64,000 nt of DNA from a bacterium (GTDB lineage Bacteria; Patescibacteriota; Saccharimonadia; Saccharimonadales; UBA4665), in contig JAJXTN010000003.1 of the NCBI GenBank assembly GCA_021783725.1, positions 23,882 through 87,881 of the forward strand. Reading direction: 5' to 3'. The notes beneath the pieces were generated by a model. It had not been told where the DNA came from and made no database searches. It worked only from the letters and a program-made list of their open reading frames with translations. How positions within the stretch are numbered: position 1 is the first letter of the stretch; each line of letters opens with the position of its first letter. Shown here piece by piece: positions 50,871 to 59,894 of this stretch. The position numbers were made by a program, and so were the translations under genes.

Positions 50871-51506
50871 TTAGCTGTGTAGAACTTCTAATAAGGGTCG
50901 ATGAAAATTAGTCACCATCAAGAACAACAGGCCGACCGTTATGAGTATCACGGCGCCGAGCGACTGGTAGATTGTCTGAAAACGAGACGATCCTATTCGT
51001 TTAGCGATAGCACTCAGCCACCAGCTTTTTGTCCGTGGGCTAATAATGGCAACCCAAACTGGAGTTGTTAGCCCCAGACCAACCAGCCCGAGGGTCAAGG
51101 CCCCAATCGCAGGTGACGGTACATTAAATCCACCAAAAAATAGTGCCAGCCCAATGTAGGCACTAGGCGGCGGCGTAACCGCCAGCGTTATTGGCAACCA
51201 TTTGGTTCGTCCCGGAAGCACACAGACACTAGCTGAGGCTGACCGCATTTGCTTGACAGTCGTATACAGCACAAATATGCCAGCAACGACCATCAGCACA
51301 CCCCAAGGCTGCCGAGCGGCAGTCCCCACCATACCCGCAATATACCCAATACATATGAATACAGCTATCCGAATGACCGCCAACACAGCCAAGCGCCAGC
51401 GGTTCGACTGAGTGCTAATCCAGATTAGAGAAGCACTACCACAAGATGGATTTATATTGAATAATATCCCGACAAAGTAGGCCAGAACGTACGTAATCAT
51501 TAGCAA
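50871..51506 (-). CDS. Polytopic membrane protein, DsbD/CcdA- or exporter-like
   Basis: 211 residues with six membrane segments in two halves. NINPSCGSASL in the first helix and TPPPSAYIGLALFF in the fourth resemble the paired NPC/P-type motifs of the CcdA/DsbD superfamily, but only one Cys is at the expected place, so electron transfer is not assured. It could be a small-molecule exporter of the LysE-like fold. Confidence 0.6.
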   Translation of the reverse strand: MLMITYVLAYFVGILFNINPSCGSASLIWISTQSNRWRLAVLAVIRIAVFICIGYIAGMVGTAARQPWGVLMVVAGIFVLYTTVKQMRSASASVCVLPGRTKWLPITLAVTPPPSAYIGLALFFGGFNVPSPAIGALTLGLVGLGLTTPVWVAIISPRTKSWWLSAIAKRIGSSRFQTIYQSLGAVILITVGLLFLMVTNFHRPLLEVLHS

Positions 51507-51647
51507 AATATTAACATATCAATCATGAATTATGATTACCAACGACCAATAACTCAGGTTAATATTTTGGTCGGTCGGCTTAATGGTGACGAATGACGTA
51601 TTTTACTCTATTATTATCAATAGTTATATTATATACTTAGTTTATCT

Positions 51648-52028
51648 ATGAATGAGAAGTTAAAATCACCTCTTATGACCATGGCAACAGTCGGTTTGGG
51701 CGTTCTAGCCCTAGCGGCCTGCGGATCGGGCTCTGCCGAACAAGTCAGCTCCAATGCACCAAGCATCCAAGCTGAATTCATCGACCAGGGCAATGATGGT
51801 GCCAATGTCACACTAGCTGATGGCTCGCAAACTTTTCTACTTAACGGTACCAGGTTGTCGATTGCTTGTGTCCGCAACAACGACCCTTTTGGTTTGCACG
51901 GCAAAATTGAGACTGGCTTGGCGGCTGGCAATGTCGCAGTTTCCTTATCGAAAAGTGATTTGAAAGCTGTAACCAGCCCCTACCAGTACGATAAGTCAAA
52001 AGCCTTCGACACATACCCCAACTGCTAA
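51648..52028 (+). CDS. Putative lipoprotein
   Basis: 126 residues. N-terminal signal with lipobox LAACGS (Cys at about 25), then a small extracellular domain with two further Cys (SIACVRN and the C-terminal NC) that may pair. Function unknown. TATACT lies 10 nt before the ATG. Confidence 0.78.
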   Translation: MNEKLKSPLMTMATVGLGVLALAACGSGSAEQVSSNAPSIQAEFIDQGNDGANVTLADGSQTFLLNGTRLSIACVRNNDPFGLHGKIETGLAAGNVAVSLSKSDLKAVTSPYQYDKSKAFDTYPNC

Positions 52029-52082
52029 CATTTTTTCAGGTGTAAGAATTGTGTTTTACAATATTTTTGATAGTATTCCCAT

Positions 52083-53252
52083 ATGGAATTACTCCCTCCT
52101 TTGGATAAGCCTACGGCTAGCAGTGGGCTAGAGACCGTCCACCGATTACTCGCAGATTCGGCGGCTATAATCGAAACCGGTAGTCTGGCCAATCCCAACG
52201 ATGAGACTCACTCCATAATTTTCAGTCGTCCGTTGGACGCCTATGAATTAGTCGAGGCTCTGAGTGGACCGATAGAGCATTTCGTCGGCGACTTTACGCC
52301 AGCTGATGTCCGAAATGGTCTGCAAAAACTTTTATACCCAAATAGTCGATTGATACGCAATGCCCACCTGCTTGGCTCTCACGCAGCGCAAACAGTATTA
52401 GATCAAAAAGCCGATATCAAAGGCCTGATGGCGGTTATCGACCACCCCGAGCATCATCAAATGGTACCGGCTAAAGTCCATGTTCTAGACCCTCAGCTCG
52501 TAGAATTAGCCGCTTGGGACACGATAGGTGGCATGAAACCTTCAGAAATCAAACGACAGGCCGAACTTTTTGGCATCGATTATGACCATTTGCGAGTTTG
52601 GCGTCTAAAAGCTGGTAATCGCCATAACCGCCAAGCTAGCGTAGCCGAAATGGGCCTCGACGGCACTTCGTTCGTTGAAGACTATATTGCTAATAACTAC
52701 AGTCAAAAAATTAAACTACCTGGGGCCGAGCCGCTTTATATACCCGTAGAAGACCTGCCACCTGGTTCTTGGGCTCGTCAGCCTGGTTACATCGAATTGC
52801 TTAAACGTCTAAAACCAGCTACCGAAGATGAATTAGGCGATCGTTGGGAGGCACTTTTGCGACGCGAAGATACCCCTCGGCACGTAGTAAAAGCTAAACT
52901 AATGTGGCGCACAGATGTCCAAAATCACACCTACAAATGGCTAGATATGGATGCTGAATACCACCGTCAGCAACGGAGTTGGCAATCGGCTTACCAACAT
53001 TTCGTTTATGAGCCACAAATGCCACAGTATAACCCCTTCAATCACACCGTCGAACACACTAGCAGTTTATTAGGACCAGTCCTATTAGCCGGTAGTGTCG
53101 CTACAGGCGACTTAAGACAGACATTTAATCTATTGTGTCACGGTAATCATCTTAGCTATTGGAGGAAAGACCGCTATCCGTCACCCAAAATGGCTAGCGC
53201 CCTGCCCCCTAATGCTCCAGTCGCCCTATCTCATGGCTCGCTTATTAGATAG
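52083..53252 (+). CDS. Hypothetical protein (389 aa)
   Basis: Soluble, charged protein, no signal peptide. Several conserved-looking stretches (MKPSEIKRQAELFGIDYDHL, LMWRTDVQNHTYKWLDMDAE) but no family recognised. TAGTAT (52071-52076) ends 6 nt before the ATG, with TTGTGT 16 bp further upstream: a leaderless promoter. Confidence 0.68.
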   Translation: MELLPPLDKPTASSGLETVHRLLADSAAIIETGSLANPNDETHSIIFSRPLDAYELVEALSGPIEHFVGDFTPADVRNGLQKLLYPNSRLIRNAHLLGSHAAQTVLDQKADIKGLMAVIDHPEHHQMVPAKVHVLDPQLVELAAWDTIGGMKPSEIKRQAELFGIDYDHLRVWRLKAGNRHNRQASVAEMGLDGTSFVEDYIANNYSQKIKLPGAEPLYIPVEDLPPGSWARQPGYIELLKRLKPATEDELGDRWEALLRREDTPRHVVKAKLMWRTDVQNHTYKWLDMDAEYHRQQRSWQSAYQHFVYEPQMPQYNPFNHTVEHTSSLLGPVLLAGSVATGDLRQTFNLLCHGNHLSYWRKDRYPSPKMASALPPNAPVALSHGSLIR

Positions 53253-53433
53253 CGCCAACTTCAGACAACTCGAAAGCCTAACAACCAGTCGGAATCAGAA
53301 CTAACATCATTTGCTAGGCCTAAGTTATCTAGCAGATCAGGCTCTAACTCTGGGTCTACCAAGTTTCGATAACAACTATCTTTAGTTGATTTTAATTTAG
53401 CCAGCGTCTACCGATATAGCATTTGACCGTAAA
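53253..53433. other. Gap without recognised features
   Basis: I see no gene, repeat or hairpin that can be supported here. Confidence 0.6.
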
Positions 53434-53694
53434 CTAGAATCCAAACAGATGAGAAAGTTTGCTCGCCACTGTCTCAGTCACTTTCACAACCAAAGTTGGA
53501 ATGGTGGCCACCTTCTGGATGTTGGACTTGGAGGCGCAGGTTTGCATTTCTTTGACAGTTTTAATCGTGTAGCCCAGTGTGCAATAGACCATATAACTAG
53601 GTTTACATATTCTACCGTGAGCGATAGGCGTAAAAGCCGTATCGCTAGCGTAACAGTATTGTGGTGAACAAATTGTTTTCAGATTGCCGTCCTT
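53434..53694 (-). other. In-frame open extension after the prepilin TAG
   Basis: Directly after the TAG at 53697-53695 the same frame stays open for 86 codons up to the TAG at 53436-53434. The predicted continuation (KDGNLKTICSPQYCYASD...) is Cys-rich, like the preceding CPAGYSGGEV. It may be the natural C-terminus cut off by a nonsense mutation, or be reached by readthrough. Confidence 0.55.
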
Positions 53695-54531
53695 CTAGAC
53701 TTCACCACCACTATATCCAGCGGGACAAGCTTGAGCAGGGACTGTAGCATCGGTTGGCAATGTTTTAAGTTTAGGGTTGAGGGAAGCGTTGGTTGTATCG
53801 ACTGGTCCGGGTGCGGGAGCGGGAGCATCGGTTGGCAATGCTTTAAGTTTAGGGTTGAGGGAAGCGTTGGTTGTATCGACTGGTCCGGGTGCGGGTGCGG
53901 GAGCTGGTGCTGGAGCGGGAGCGGGAGCGGGAGCTGGTGCTGGAGCGGGCGTTGACGTTGTCGGAGCGGTAGTGGTGGTCGTCGACAATGTCGTAACAGG
54001 AGCCGGAGCCGTCGTAGTGGTTGCAGTGGCTGTAGGTGTCCATGCTTTCAATGATGTATAAAGCGAATTGATGTTGGAGGTGATGCCACATTTATAGTAA
54101 CTACCCATGACGATCAGCGTCCAGTTGCCCTGGCCGACACCTGTAGGATTGGATGGCTTGCGCACTTGACCAACTACCGTGGCGTTTGGCAAAACTTTCA
54201 CACCACTGAAGCCTGAACTCCAAATAATATACTTATTGGTATAAGTTTGGGCGTTCCAGATGAATGACGTACTGCCGTTGGTGCCCTGAAAAGCTAAATC
54301 ATTCAGGCTACTAGTTTCAGCTGTCGTGCGGTTCTGGAAAACGGTTTGATACCACTGCTGTCCGTCGGTGCCGGTGAATTGTGGTCCCATATAACACACG
54401 TAGCCACCGTCAGCTCGACTAGAGCTAATAACTCGGTAGCCGACGAAGGCGATTAAACTTACGAAGACAATGGCAATCGCCAATTCGATATGGGTGAAGC
54501 CTTTAGAGGTTAAGGGTTTCGGGAATCTCAT
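53695..54531 (-). CDS. Type IV prepilin-like protein with Pro-Ala repeats
   Basis: 278 residues. The class III signal is clear: KGFTHIELAIAIVFVSLIAF with cleavage before Phe and Glu at +5. The pilin head (about 40-170) has two Cys. Then a Thr/Pro-rich linker, a run of Pro-Ala dipeptides and two copies of a 24-residue unit (GPVDTTNASLNPKLK). It ends soon after CPAGYSGGEV. Likely a minor pilin or pseudopilin. AAGGAAATAAC precedes the ATG. The open frame continues after the stop codon. Confidence 0.85.
   Translation of the reverse strand: MRFPKPLTSKGFTHIELAIAIVFVSLIAFVGYRVISSSRADGGYVCYMGPQFTGTDGQQWYQTVFQNRTTAETSSLNDLAFQGTNGSTSFIWNAQTYTNKYIIWSSGFSGVKVLPNATVVGQVRKPSNPTGVGQGNWTLIVMGSYYKCGITSNINSLYTSLKAWTPTATATTTTAPAPVTTLSTTTTTAPTTSTPAPAPAPAPAPAPAPAPAPAPGPVDTTNASLNPKLKALPTDAPAPAPGPVDTTNASLNPKLKTLPTDATVPAQACPAGYSGGEV
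53765..53950 (-). repeat. Tandem repeat in prepilin gene
   Basis: A 72 bp unit occurs twice (encoding the GPVDTTNASLNPKLK segments), next to a GGAGCGGGAGC-type hexanucleotide run that encodes Pro-Ala. Confidence 0.8.
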
Positions 54532-54716
54532 GTTATTTCCTTGTTGTTATTTTTTGTTTTTGACTATCTGGTAGTAATTTTGACCAGTTAACGCAACATT
54601 GTCAACAAATTCTCAGCTAGTCTTCAGCCAATATCTAGAAAACTGTGGATAAACGTCGGGCTTGCCAAATATAATCAATAAGTATTACGATGATGGCTAT
54701 ATAAGGAGCACCACTC

Positions 54717-54959
54717 ATGTCACCCGAAAGTTACCCTCGCCAAGTTGATAGTAATCCTAATGTTAGACCAATCTTTAAGCCGATAGCCGCTGAGAGGGAA
54801 CATCGCAAGCTGACCATTTTAGCTGGCTTAATGCCGAGAGTTATCCGAGAAGCTGCCGAGAGTTGCTGGGATATGGTGTACGATATCAGTCACGACCACC
54901 TACATGATGATCCGGCCGATGGCTTAGACCCAACCAACCCCTTCCGAACTGAAGTTTAA
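54717..54959 (+). CDS. Small hypothetical protein (80 aa)
   Basis: Starts MSPESYPRQVDSN; charged, His/Asp-rich C-terminal part (ISHDHLHDDPADG). AAGGAG precedes the ATG. No family recognised. Confidence 0.6.
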   Translation: MSPESYPRQVDSNPNVRPIFKPIAAEREHRKLTILAGLMPRVIREAAESCWDMVYDISHDHLHDDPADGLDPTNPFRTEV

Positions 54960-54969
54960 TCCAACATCT

Positions 54970-55308
54970 TTAGCCCTCTTTAGTAGCCTGGACTGTGCCA
55001 TCTGGGTGATTCGGTGGCGAATAAACTGTAAGTAATTTTAGATCTACTTGTCCGGTATTGACGATGTCGTGGACGGTACCGGCTGGGACGAATAATATGT
55101 CTTTCTTCTCAAACGGTTGGATTTCGTTACCAATATTGGCTCGCCCTTCACCTTTAACGATTATGAACGTTTGATCGGTAGTGGCGTGGGTTTCAGAACC
55201 AATATCACCACCGACTGGTAAAGTCATAGCCACCAACTGGCTGTACTGACCGGTTTTAGTCTTGGTGGTTTGGGTTGGGTTTTGGATATACGTATTTAAG
55301 GATTGGTA
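54970..55308 (-). pseudogene. Cupin-domain protein with unclear start
   Basis: The cupin core is intact: THATTDQTFIIVKGEGRANI and FVPAGTVHDIVNTG, the two metal/ligand motifs of a small single-domain cupin. The family-like N-terminal segment (TGQYSQLVAMTLPVG) begins upstream of the first usable start, a TTG at 55236, and in-frame TAG and TAA codons lie further upstream before an ATG. So either the gene has lost its start, or it uses a non-standard start codon. A TGGTAATAC -10-like box precedes the homologous segment. Confidence 0.65.
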
Positions 55309-55471
55309 TTACCACTGCGTCTATCGTCGAGAGTTTTGGTTCATAATATTGTTACTATTCGGCGTTTTTGGTTATGTCTTCTTCTTCAATTCGACTGATC
55401 GTCGATAGTCATAATAGCTCATGGTTATGGCCTAGTTGAGTGCTATAGTGGTCATGAAATAAGGAGCAATT

Positions 55472-55729
55472 ATGACTAGTGGCGAATCATCGACAAGTTT
55501 TTTCAAGAATTTGCACGATACTTTAGGTGCCGAAACCGAAGGTTTGAACGCTACTGACGACACTCCAAAGTGGGTAGAAGTCGCCCAGACCGCCTCAGCC
55601 GTTGCTGATGCTTTATACCCGAGAGATCCGGCTAGACGACATGAGTTCCTCGGCAAAGTCTTAGGTTTTGAATTAACTCCTCCAACACCTAGCCATTCAC
55701 CTCAACCGATTAGTCTCGCTACGATGTGA
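55472..55729 (+). CDS. Small hypothetical protein (85 aa)
   Basis: Starts MTSGESSTSFFKNLHDTLG; soluble. AAGGAG lies 6 nt before the ATG. It converges on the 523-residue protein gene with 1 bp between. The C-terminal part (ALYPRDPARRHEFLGKVLG) resembles one in the gene at 57308 (CPADTIARQDPEKRARYLAAIL), so the two may be distant relatives. Confidence 0.65.
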   Translation: MTSGESSTSFFKNLHDTLGAETEGLNATDDTPKWVEVAQTASAVADALYPRDPARRHEFLGKVLGFELTPPTPSHSPQPISLATM

Positions 55730-55730
55730 A

Positions 55731-57302
55731 TTAAGCGGCTAGCATCCGGCTATCGACTCCGCGGGCGCACAACAAAGCAAACATACCGAGGACTTGTTGA
55801 AGTTGAAATTCGATATCATCGAGGCTAGAGTTGAATAGCTGAAAATTACGTTTCACTTCCCTAGTGCCCATATGTTCGAGATCTAATTCTTCAACTTCCG
55901 GTTGGGGTGGTTGAAAATCGGGATGCAACATTACTTCTATGAATCGCTTAACATCTGCTTCGTCGTAGTCTATGCCGATAGCTTCGAAAAGGCTTATGCA
56001 AAGTTCTTCAAGCTGAGTGGTGACGGCGGTAATTATTTCTGGATCGGCATTCCTAGCTTCTAATAATTGCAGACCATGGATGGCACCGACGATGTCTTTC
56101 AATATTGGCGCAACGATTAATTTGTCTTCAGCTTCCAGTTCACTAAGCCGTTCAGCGACAGTGGCGACTATCGGCGCCAGTGGTTGGGCTTCGCTAGTCT
56201 CGACAATATTTAATTGCCCGGTGGCGAAATCAATGGTTTCTGGGGCGTCTGACGGTGGTGCCAGACTTAACTCAGCGAACAATAGCAAAGCTTGAGTAAA
56301 ATCTTCGAGAACTTCATCTGGTGATTTTTCTAGCTCGGCGGCCCAGTCAACTAGTTCAACCACTACAGCTTCTGACGATAATGGCGCATCGATCTCAGCA
56401 ACGTGTTCGGCAGTGTTCACCGGCTCTATCCATTCGTCTTCAACAAATCCAGCTAAATCATAGACTGGCTCAGTTTCTGCAGTAATTTCCGCATCGTCAG
56501 CGATAACTGGCTCAAAAGCCTCGGTCATAGCGAACAGTTCAACCAAAGATTCGATATCTACTATCTCGGGTTTAGGTGCTTCCGTCTGGCTAGAAACTAG
56601 CTTTTCAGCGATATCGGGCGCTAGCAGTCTTGGTTTTGGCGCCAGTTCGACGACATCAGTCGGCACTAACCCTAATTCCGGTTTTTCAGCCTTTGACGGT
56701 GTATCGATAACTTCAGTTAAGTTCTTGGCGACTTGCAGTACCTCTTCTAACTCACTAACGGTCTGACGAATTTGCAACTCATCACCATCAACCAACTCAG
56801 TCGCGACCACTTCTAGTGGCTTGGCGGGTGGCACCGTTTCGACCGTTTCTGGCTGAGCCGATTGTTTGACTTGTTTCACCTCAGCTATCGGGCTATCTGG
56901 GGTTTTCTCAGCCGTAGGAGCTTTAGTCGGCTCGGCAACAGTATAATTCTTATCAAGACCCAACTTTTCGGTAGTTTTAGCAAAAATATCAGCATATTTT
57001 GGATTTATCTCCGAACCAGAAGCATTTAGTCCTTTAACTACGAAATCATTCTTCATATCAATCGTAATTCTAGGATCATTCAAGTCAACCGGACAATAAG
57101 GGCCCAAATCTTTAAGACGACCTTTGAAGCCCAAAAATGAAACCATTTCGTCGCCCAGTTCATTATACAAATCAGGAGTTGGCTCCTGCTCAATCGACGC
57201 ATTGGCTTGTTCAGCAATTAAACCGAAAGATGGTTGCTCAAACTCGATAGCGGCACCGGGCGGAACGATTGCTGATCCGTTTGTTTCTGGTGCTAATTCC
57301 AT
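55731..57302 (-). CDS. Acidic low-complexity protein
   Basis: 523 residues, very rich in Glu, Ala, Pro and Val. Residues about 45-115 may be folded (VSFLGFKGRLKDLGPYCPVDL), 120-330 look disordered and the C-terminal part helical (EEVLQVAKNL, FIEVMLHPDFQPP). No signal peptide or membrane segment, no family recognised. It starts 5 bp after the stop of the small gene at 57308 on the same strand. Confidence 0.7.
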   Translation of the reverse strand: MELAPETNGSAIVPPGAAIEFEQPSFGLIAEQANASIEQEPTPDLYNELGDEMVSFLGFKGRLKDLGPYCPVDLNDPRITIDMKNDFVVKGLNASGSEINPKYADIFAKTTEKLGLDKNYTVAEPTKAPTAEKTPDSPIAEVKQVKQSAQPETVETVPPAKPLEVVATELVDGDELQIRQTVSELEEVLQVAKNLTEVIDTPSKAEKPELGLVPTDVVELAPKPRLLAPDIAEKLVSSQTEAPKPEIVDIESLVELFAMTEAFEPVIADDAEITAETEPVYDLAGFVEDEWIEPVNTAEHVAEIDAPLSSEAVVVELVDWAAELEKSPDEVLEDFTQALLLFAELSLAPPSDAPETIDFATGQLNIVETSEAQPLAPIVATVAERLSELEAEDKLIVAPILKDIVGAIHGLQLLEARNADPEIITAVTTQLEELCISLFEAIGIDYDEADVKRFIEVMLHPDFQPPQPEVEELDLEHMGTREVKRNFQLFNSSLDDIEFQLQQVLGMFALLCARGVDSRMLAA

Positions 57303-57307
57303 ACGTT

Positions 57308-57559
57308 TTACTCTAGATTCTCAAGCAAGAAAAGATGTTCGGGCTTCAGACTACCACCGGCATTCAATATTGCAGCCAAATATCGCGCCCTCTTCTCGGG
57401 ATCCTGTCTAGCTATCGTGTCGGCTGGGCAGAATAATGCTTCCATTTCTAGGGCGGCGCCCAAACCAAGTTCCATGTCGCCAGATCCGACAACTACCTTA
57501 GCGTCGAGACCGTATGATTCAATGAATGCTTTTTGGTTAGGAATTTCTGGTTTTGTCAT
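57308..57559 (-). CDS. Small hypothetical protein (83 aa)
   Basis: Start chosen at the ATG at 57559 (MTKPEIPNQKAFIES), next to a TATATA stretch; 20 more residues upstream are open but AT-rich and unlikely to be coding. Soluble. It should be co-transcribed with the following 523-residue gene. Confidence 0.6.
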   Translation of the reverse strand: MTKPEIPNQKAFIESYGLDAKVVVGSGDMELGLGAALEMEALFCPADTIARQDPEKRARYLAAILNAGGSLKPEHLFLLENLE

Positions 57560-57655
57560 ATATATCCATTTTAAAGCTTTAGCAACATAATGCAATCTAC
57601 TAGAGATGGTACCAATCAAATCTAGATATAAGCTGAGTAAAGTATAATTTAGACA

Positions 57656-58183
57656 ATGTTAGCAAAAGATAAATATCTGATACTCGCCCGACAGGCTGGT
57701 GCTGTCTGGGGAATTGTCGGCGTTAGCTTATTGATTGGAAGCGCCATGGTGCGCGTTCTACCCCACGCCGTCGATGCGTTCAAACTTGGATTAACACCTA
57801 TGGAATGGATATTACTATTTATTTGGAGTGGTTTCATGCTGACAACCGAAGGTTACCGTGGTTTTCAGAAACTATTTTCGCCTAGGGTAGCCTCCAGAGC
57901 TTGGTATTTATTCAAACTTGGCCGTCCATTTGACTTGATAATGGCCCCGGTGTTTTGCATGGGCTACTTTAGGGCCCCACGTCGACGCATCATAACTAGT
58001 TGGACATTAACTTTGGGCATTATTCTAATAATTACCGCTGTACACTTCTTATCACAACCTTGGCGTGGGATCCTCGATTGCGGCGTTTTGTTAGGTTTAG
58101 GCTATGGTCTAGTTTGGCTATTCGTTTTTGTCATCATAACTATTAATCGACGAGATTATGTGGTTGATCCGGAAGTTAAATAA
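57656..58183 (+). CDS. Four-pass membrane protein
   Basis: 175 residues with about four hydrophobic segments (17-35, 52-68, 120-140, 145-165). No family recognised. TATAAT (57643-57648) ends 7 nt before the ATG, so the mRNA is leaderless. Confidence 0.72.
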   Translation: MLAKDKYLILARQAGAVWGIVGVSLLIGSAMVRVLPHAVDAFKLGLTPMEWILLFIWSGFMLTTEGYRGFQKLFSPRVASRAWYLFKLGRPFDLIMAPVFCMGYFRAPRRRIITSWTLTLGIILIITAVHFLSQPWRGILDCGVLLGLGYGLVWLFVFVIITINRRDYVVDPEVK

Positions 58184-58185
58184 AA

Positions 58186-58215
58186 AGCAGGACCACTGAT
58201 TTTAGTGGCCCTGCT
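58186..58215. terminator. Terminator between convergent genes
   Basis: AGCAGG-CCACT type 12 bp stem with one mismatch (58186-58197 with 58204-58215), 6 nt loop. On the minus strand it is followed by TTTTTATTT, so it best serves the gene at 58237; it may work for both. Confidence 0.75.
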
Positions 58216-58236
58216 ATATTTAGCTTATTTAAATAT

Positions 58237-58713
58237 TTAGTCGTCCATCATGCCGTGTCGGCCCATATCACCGTGACCGGGCATTAAATACTTGATATCG
58301 ATGCCATTATCGGTAGCCCACTTCTGGAGAGCGGTTCGCTCAGCTTCGCGCTTAGCGTGGCGTTCAGCTGGAGTAAGTGACTTCATTTCAGTTCGATCAG
58401 TCTCCCGCTCGGTTTGCATTTCAGCTAGTTTGGCGGTAATTTTATCGGCTTGAGCCTGAGTTAAAGTACCGGCTTTAACTAGCGCGGCTAATCTAGTCTG
58501 CTCATTTTGCATATGCATCGCTTGACGGCTGGCTTCATTCTCATCAAAGACTTTTTGAACGTCAGCCTTGTTCAAATGAAACCTAGTCGCCAACTGATCG
58601 ACGATAGACGGTTTCGGGTTTGAGTTTGCGGACTGGGCGTTAACCGCCACTGGCACTAAAACAGCCATGCCTAAAGCCACAGCTGAAGTTGCGTATAATA
58701 TACTCTTCTTAAT
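58237..58713 (-). CDS. Secreted helical protein with an AUU start
   Basis: 158 residues if translation starts at the ATT at 58713, which has AAGGAGG at ideal distance. This gives a normal signal peptide (KKSILYATSAVALGMAVLVP..., cut after VNA). The first standard start (GTG at 58680) would remove the basic n-region. The mature protein is charged and helical, with repeated Lys/Glu heptads (TQAQADKITAKLAEMQTERE) and a Met/His-rich end (MPGHGDMGRHGMMDD) that could bind copper or another metal. Confidence 0.75.
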   Translation of the reverse strand: MKKSILYATSAVALGMAVLVPVAVNAQSANSNPKPSIVDQLATRFHLNKADVQKVFDENEASRQAMHMQNEQTRLAALVKAGTLTQAQADKITAKLAEMQTERETDRTEMKSLTPAERHAKREAERTALQKWATDNGIDIKYLMPGHGDMGRHGMMDD

Positions 58714-58845
58714 AATGACCTCCTTGTTTAACTAGTAGATGCCTTTTGAAGCGATATCCGCCCAACAAGGCAACGATAACAGCTTAAAGCTTTAGCCTTA
58801 GGATTGGCTGAGCGGTCGGCCGAATTGCAACCAACTGGCGGCTAA

Positions 58846-59343
58846 TTACTGCTTCTGCTTGGTTTTGGATGAATGATTGGTGGCGTTGAATATCATCGAC
58901 GCGTCGTGGATACGAGCCGAAGCGTTGTCTATGCCAGCCATCGTTTGGAACATTGCAAGTGTCCGTTTCATGATTCGCTGAGCGAGGATTATAAAAAAGA
59001 TTGCCAGCGGTAATTCCACCGCTACAGCCGACAGAATCGTCAGTAGCGCATCTGGTGTCCCTAGCGACATGACGACATCAAACAAAGCGTCACATATTAA
59101 TAGTGTCGCCGCCACTATCGAAGCGGCGACTAATATTTGGCGTTGATAATAGGCAGCCCAAATCGCGACAGTTAGCACGCTTATCAAAGCCATATCGAAG
59201 CCCACCCAAGCAATACTCCAATAATGAGCGGTAAAATGATCCGGCAAAGTGAAAGCCAAATAAACAGTCCATGGGATCAAAAAAGCTAAAACCACCAGCA
59301 GAATGATCAGTAAACGCCTATTCATCGGGTAATTCAATCTCAT
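58846..59343 (-). CDS. Four-pass membrane protein
   Basis: 165 residues, four hydrophobic segments (about 10-30, 42-62, 70-95, 105-125), basic C-terminal tail. The start may be the ATG at 59343 or the one at 59325 (MNRRLLII). TATAAT lies 15 nt before the first. Function unknown. Confidence 0.7.
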   Translation of the reverse strand: MRLNYPMNRRLLIILLVVLAFLIPWTVYLAFTLPDHFTAHYWSIAWVGFDMALISVLTVAIWAAYYQRQILVAASIVAATLLICDALFDVVMSLGTPDALLTILSAVAVELPLAIFFIILAQRIMKRTLAMFQTMAGIDNASARIHDASMIFNATNHSSKTKQKQ

Positions 59344-59381
59344 AGTAAGTCTACCTGTATTATACCCCGTAAGCTGACTAT

Positions 59382-59600
59382 TTATTCGGTGACGTTGCTA
59401 CCTTTGAACGGCCCACCAAAAAGTGGGGCAAAAACACAAACATTAAATATTCCGGCTAGCAGTGGGACCAGCCCGACCACTACGAGTACCACTGCCCCTA
59501 AACCATGAGCTATAGTATATCCGAGAACTACTAAAGCTAAGCCGGCAATAATCCTGATAGCTCGTCCTAACATACTGGTCATAAATCTTACGAATCCCAT
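59382..59600 (-). CDS. YgaP-like transmembrane domain protein (DUF2892)
   Basis: 72 residues. GRAIRIIAGLALVVLG and VGLVPLLAGIFNVCVFAPLFG are the two membrane segments of the YgaP-type domain with its typical Cys before the end. In E. coli this domain is fused to a rhodanese; here the two are separate genes in one operon, which supports a sulfur-transfer role. Confidence 0.88.
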   Translation of the reverse strand: MGFVRFMTSMLGRAIRIIAGLALVVLGYTIAHGLGAVVLVVVGLVPLLAGIFNVCVFAPLFGGPFKGSNVTE

Positions 59601-59630
59601 AGTGTTTACACTTTCTGTTTAATTAACTAG

Positions 59631-59882
59631 TTATTTGACGGCTAAAGCCGCTTCGAAACGCAACCTATCAAAGCCAACGATTTTCTCAAGTTGACCATCT
59701 TCGTACTCGATAGTACTGAAAGGCACACCCATTTGACCGCTCAAATTGACCATGCTTTGGGCGGCAATCGGATTTTCATCGACATTATAGTTGGTGTATG
59801 GAACTGATTGCTCATCCAGCCAGCGCTTCAGCATTACGCAATATGGACAAGTTTTGGTGCTATAGATAGTGATTTTCTTCAT
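59631..59882 (-). CDS. Glutaredoxin-like protein
   Basis: 83 residues. ITIYSTKTCPYCVML gives the CPYC active site; VPFSTI carries the cis-Pro. It lies between a rhodanese and a YgaP-like gene. Likely reduces protein persulfides or disulfides, with electrons perhaps from the fusion reductase at 10915. Paralog of the gene at 12279. Confidence 0.9.
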   Translation of the reverse strand: MKKITIYSTKTCPYCVMLKRWLDEQSVPYTNYNVDENPIAAQSMVNLSGQMGVPFSTIEYEDGQLEKIVGFDRLRFEAALAVK

Positions 59883-59894
59883 TCGATCCTCCTG

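Noticed and set aside
53449..53667. 72-codon plus-strand ORF
   Set aside because: It is antisense to the open extension of the prepilin frame, which has better coding character.
53765..53950. Glycine-rich plus-strand ORFs over the Pro-Ala repeat
   Set aside because: They are shadows of the prepilin repeat on the other strand.
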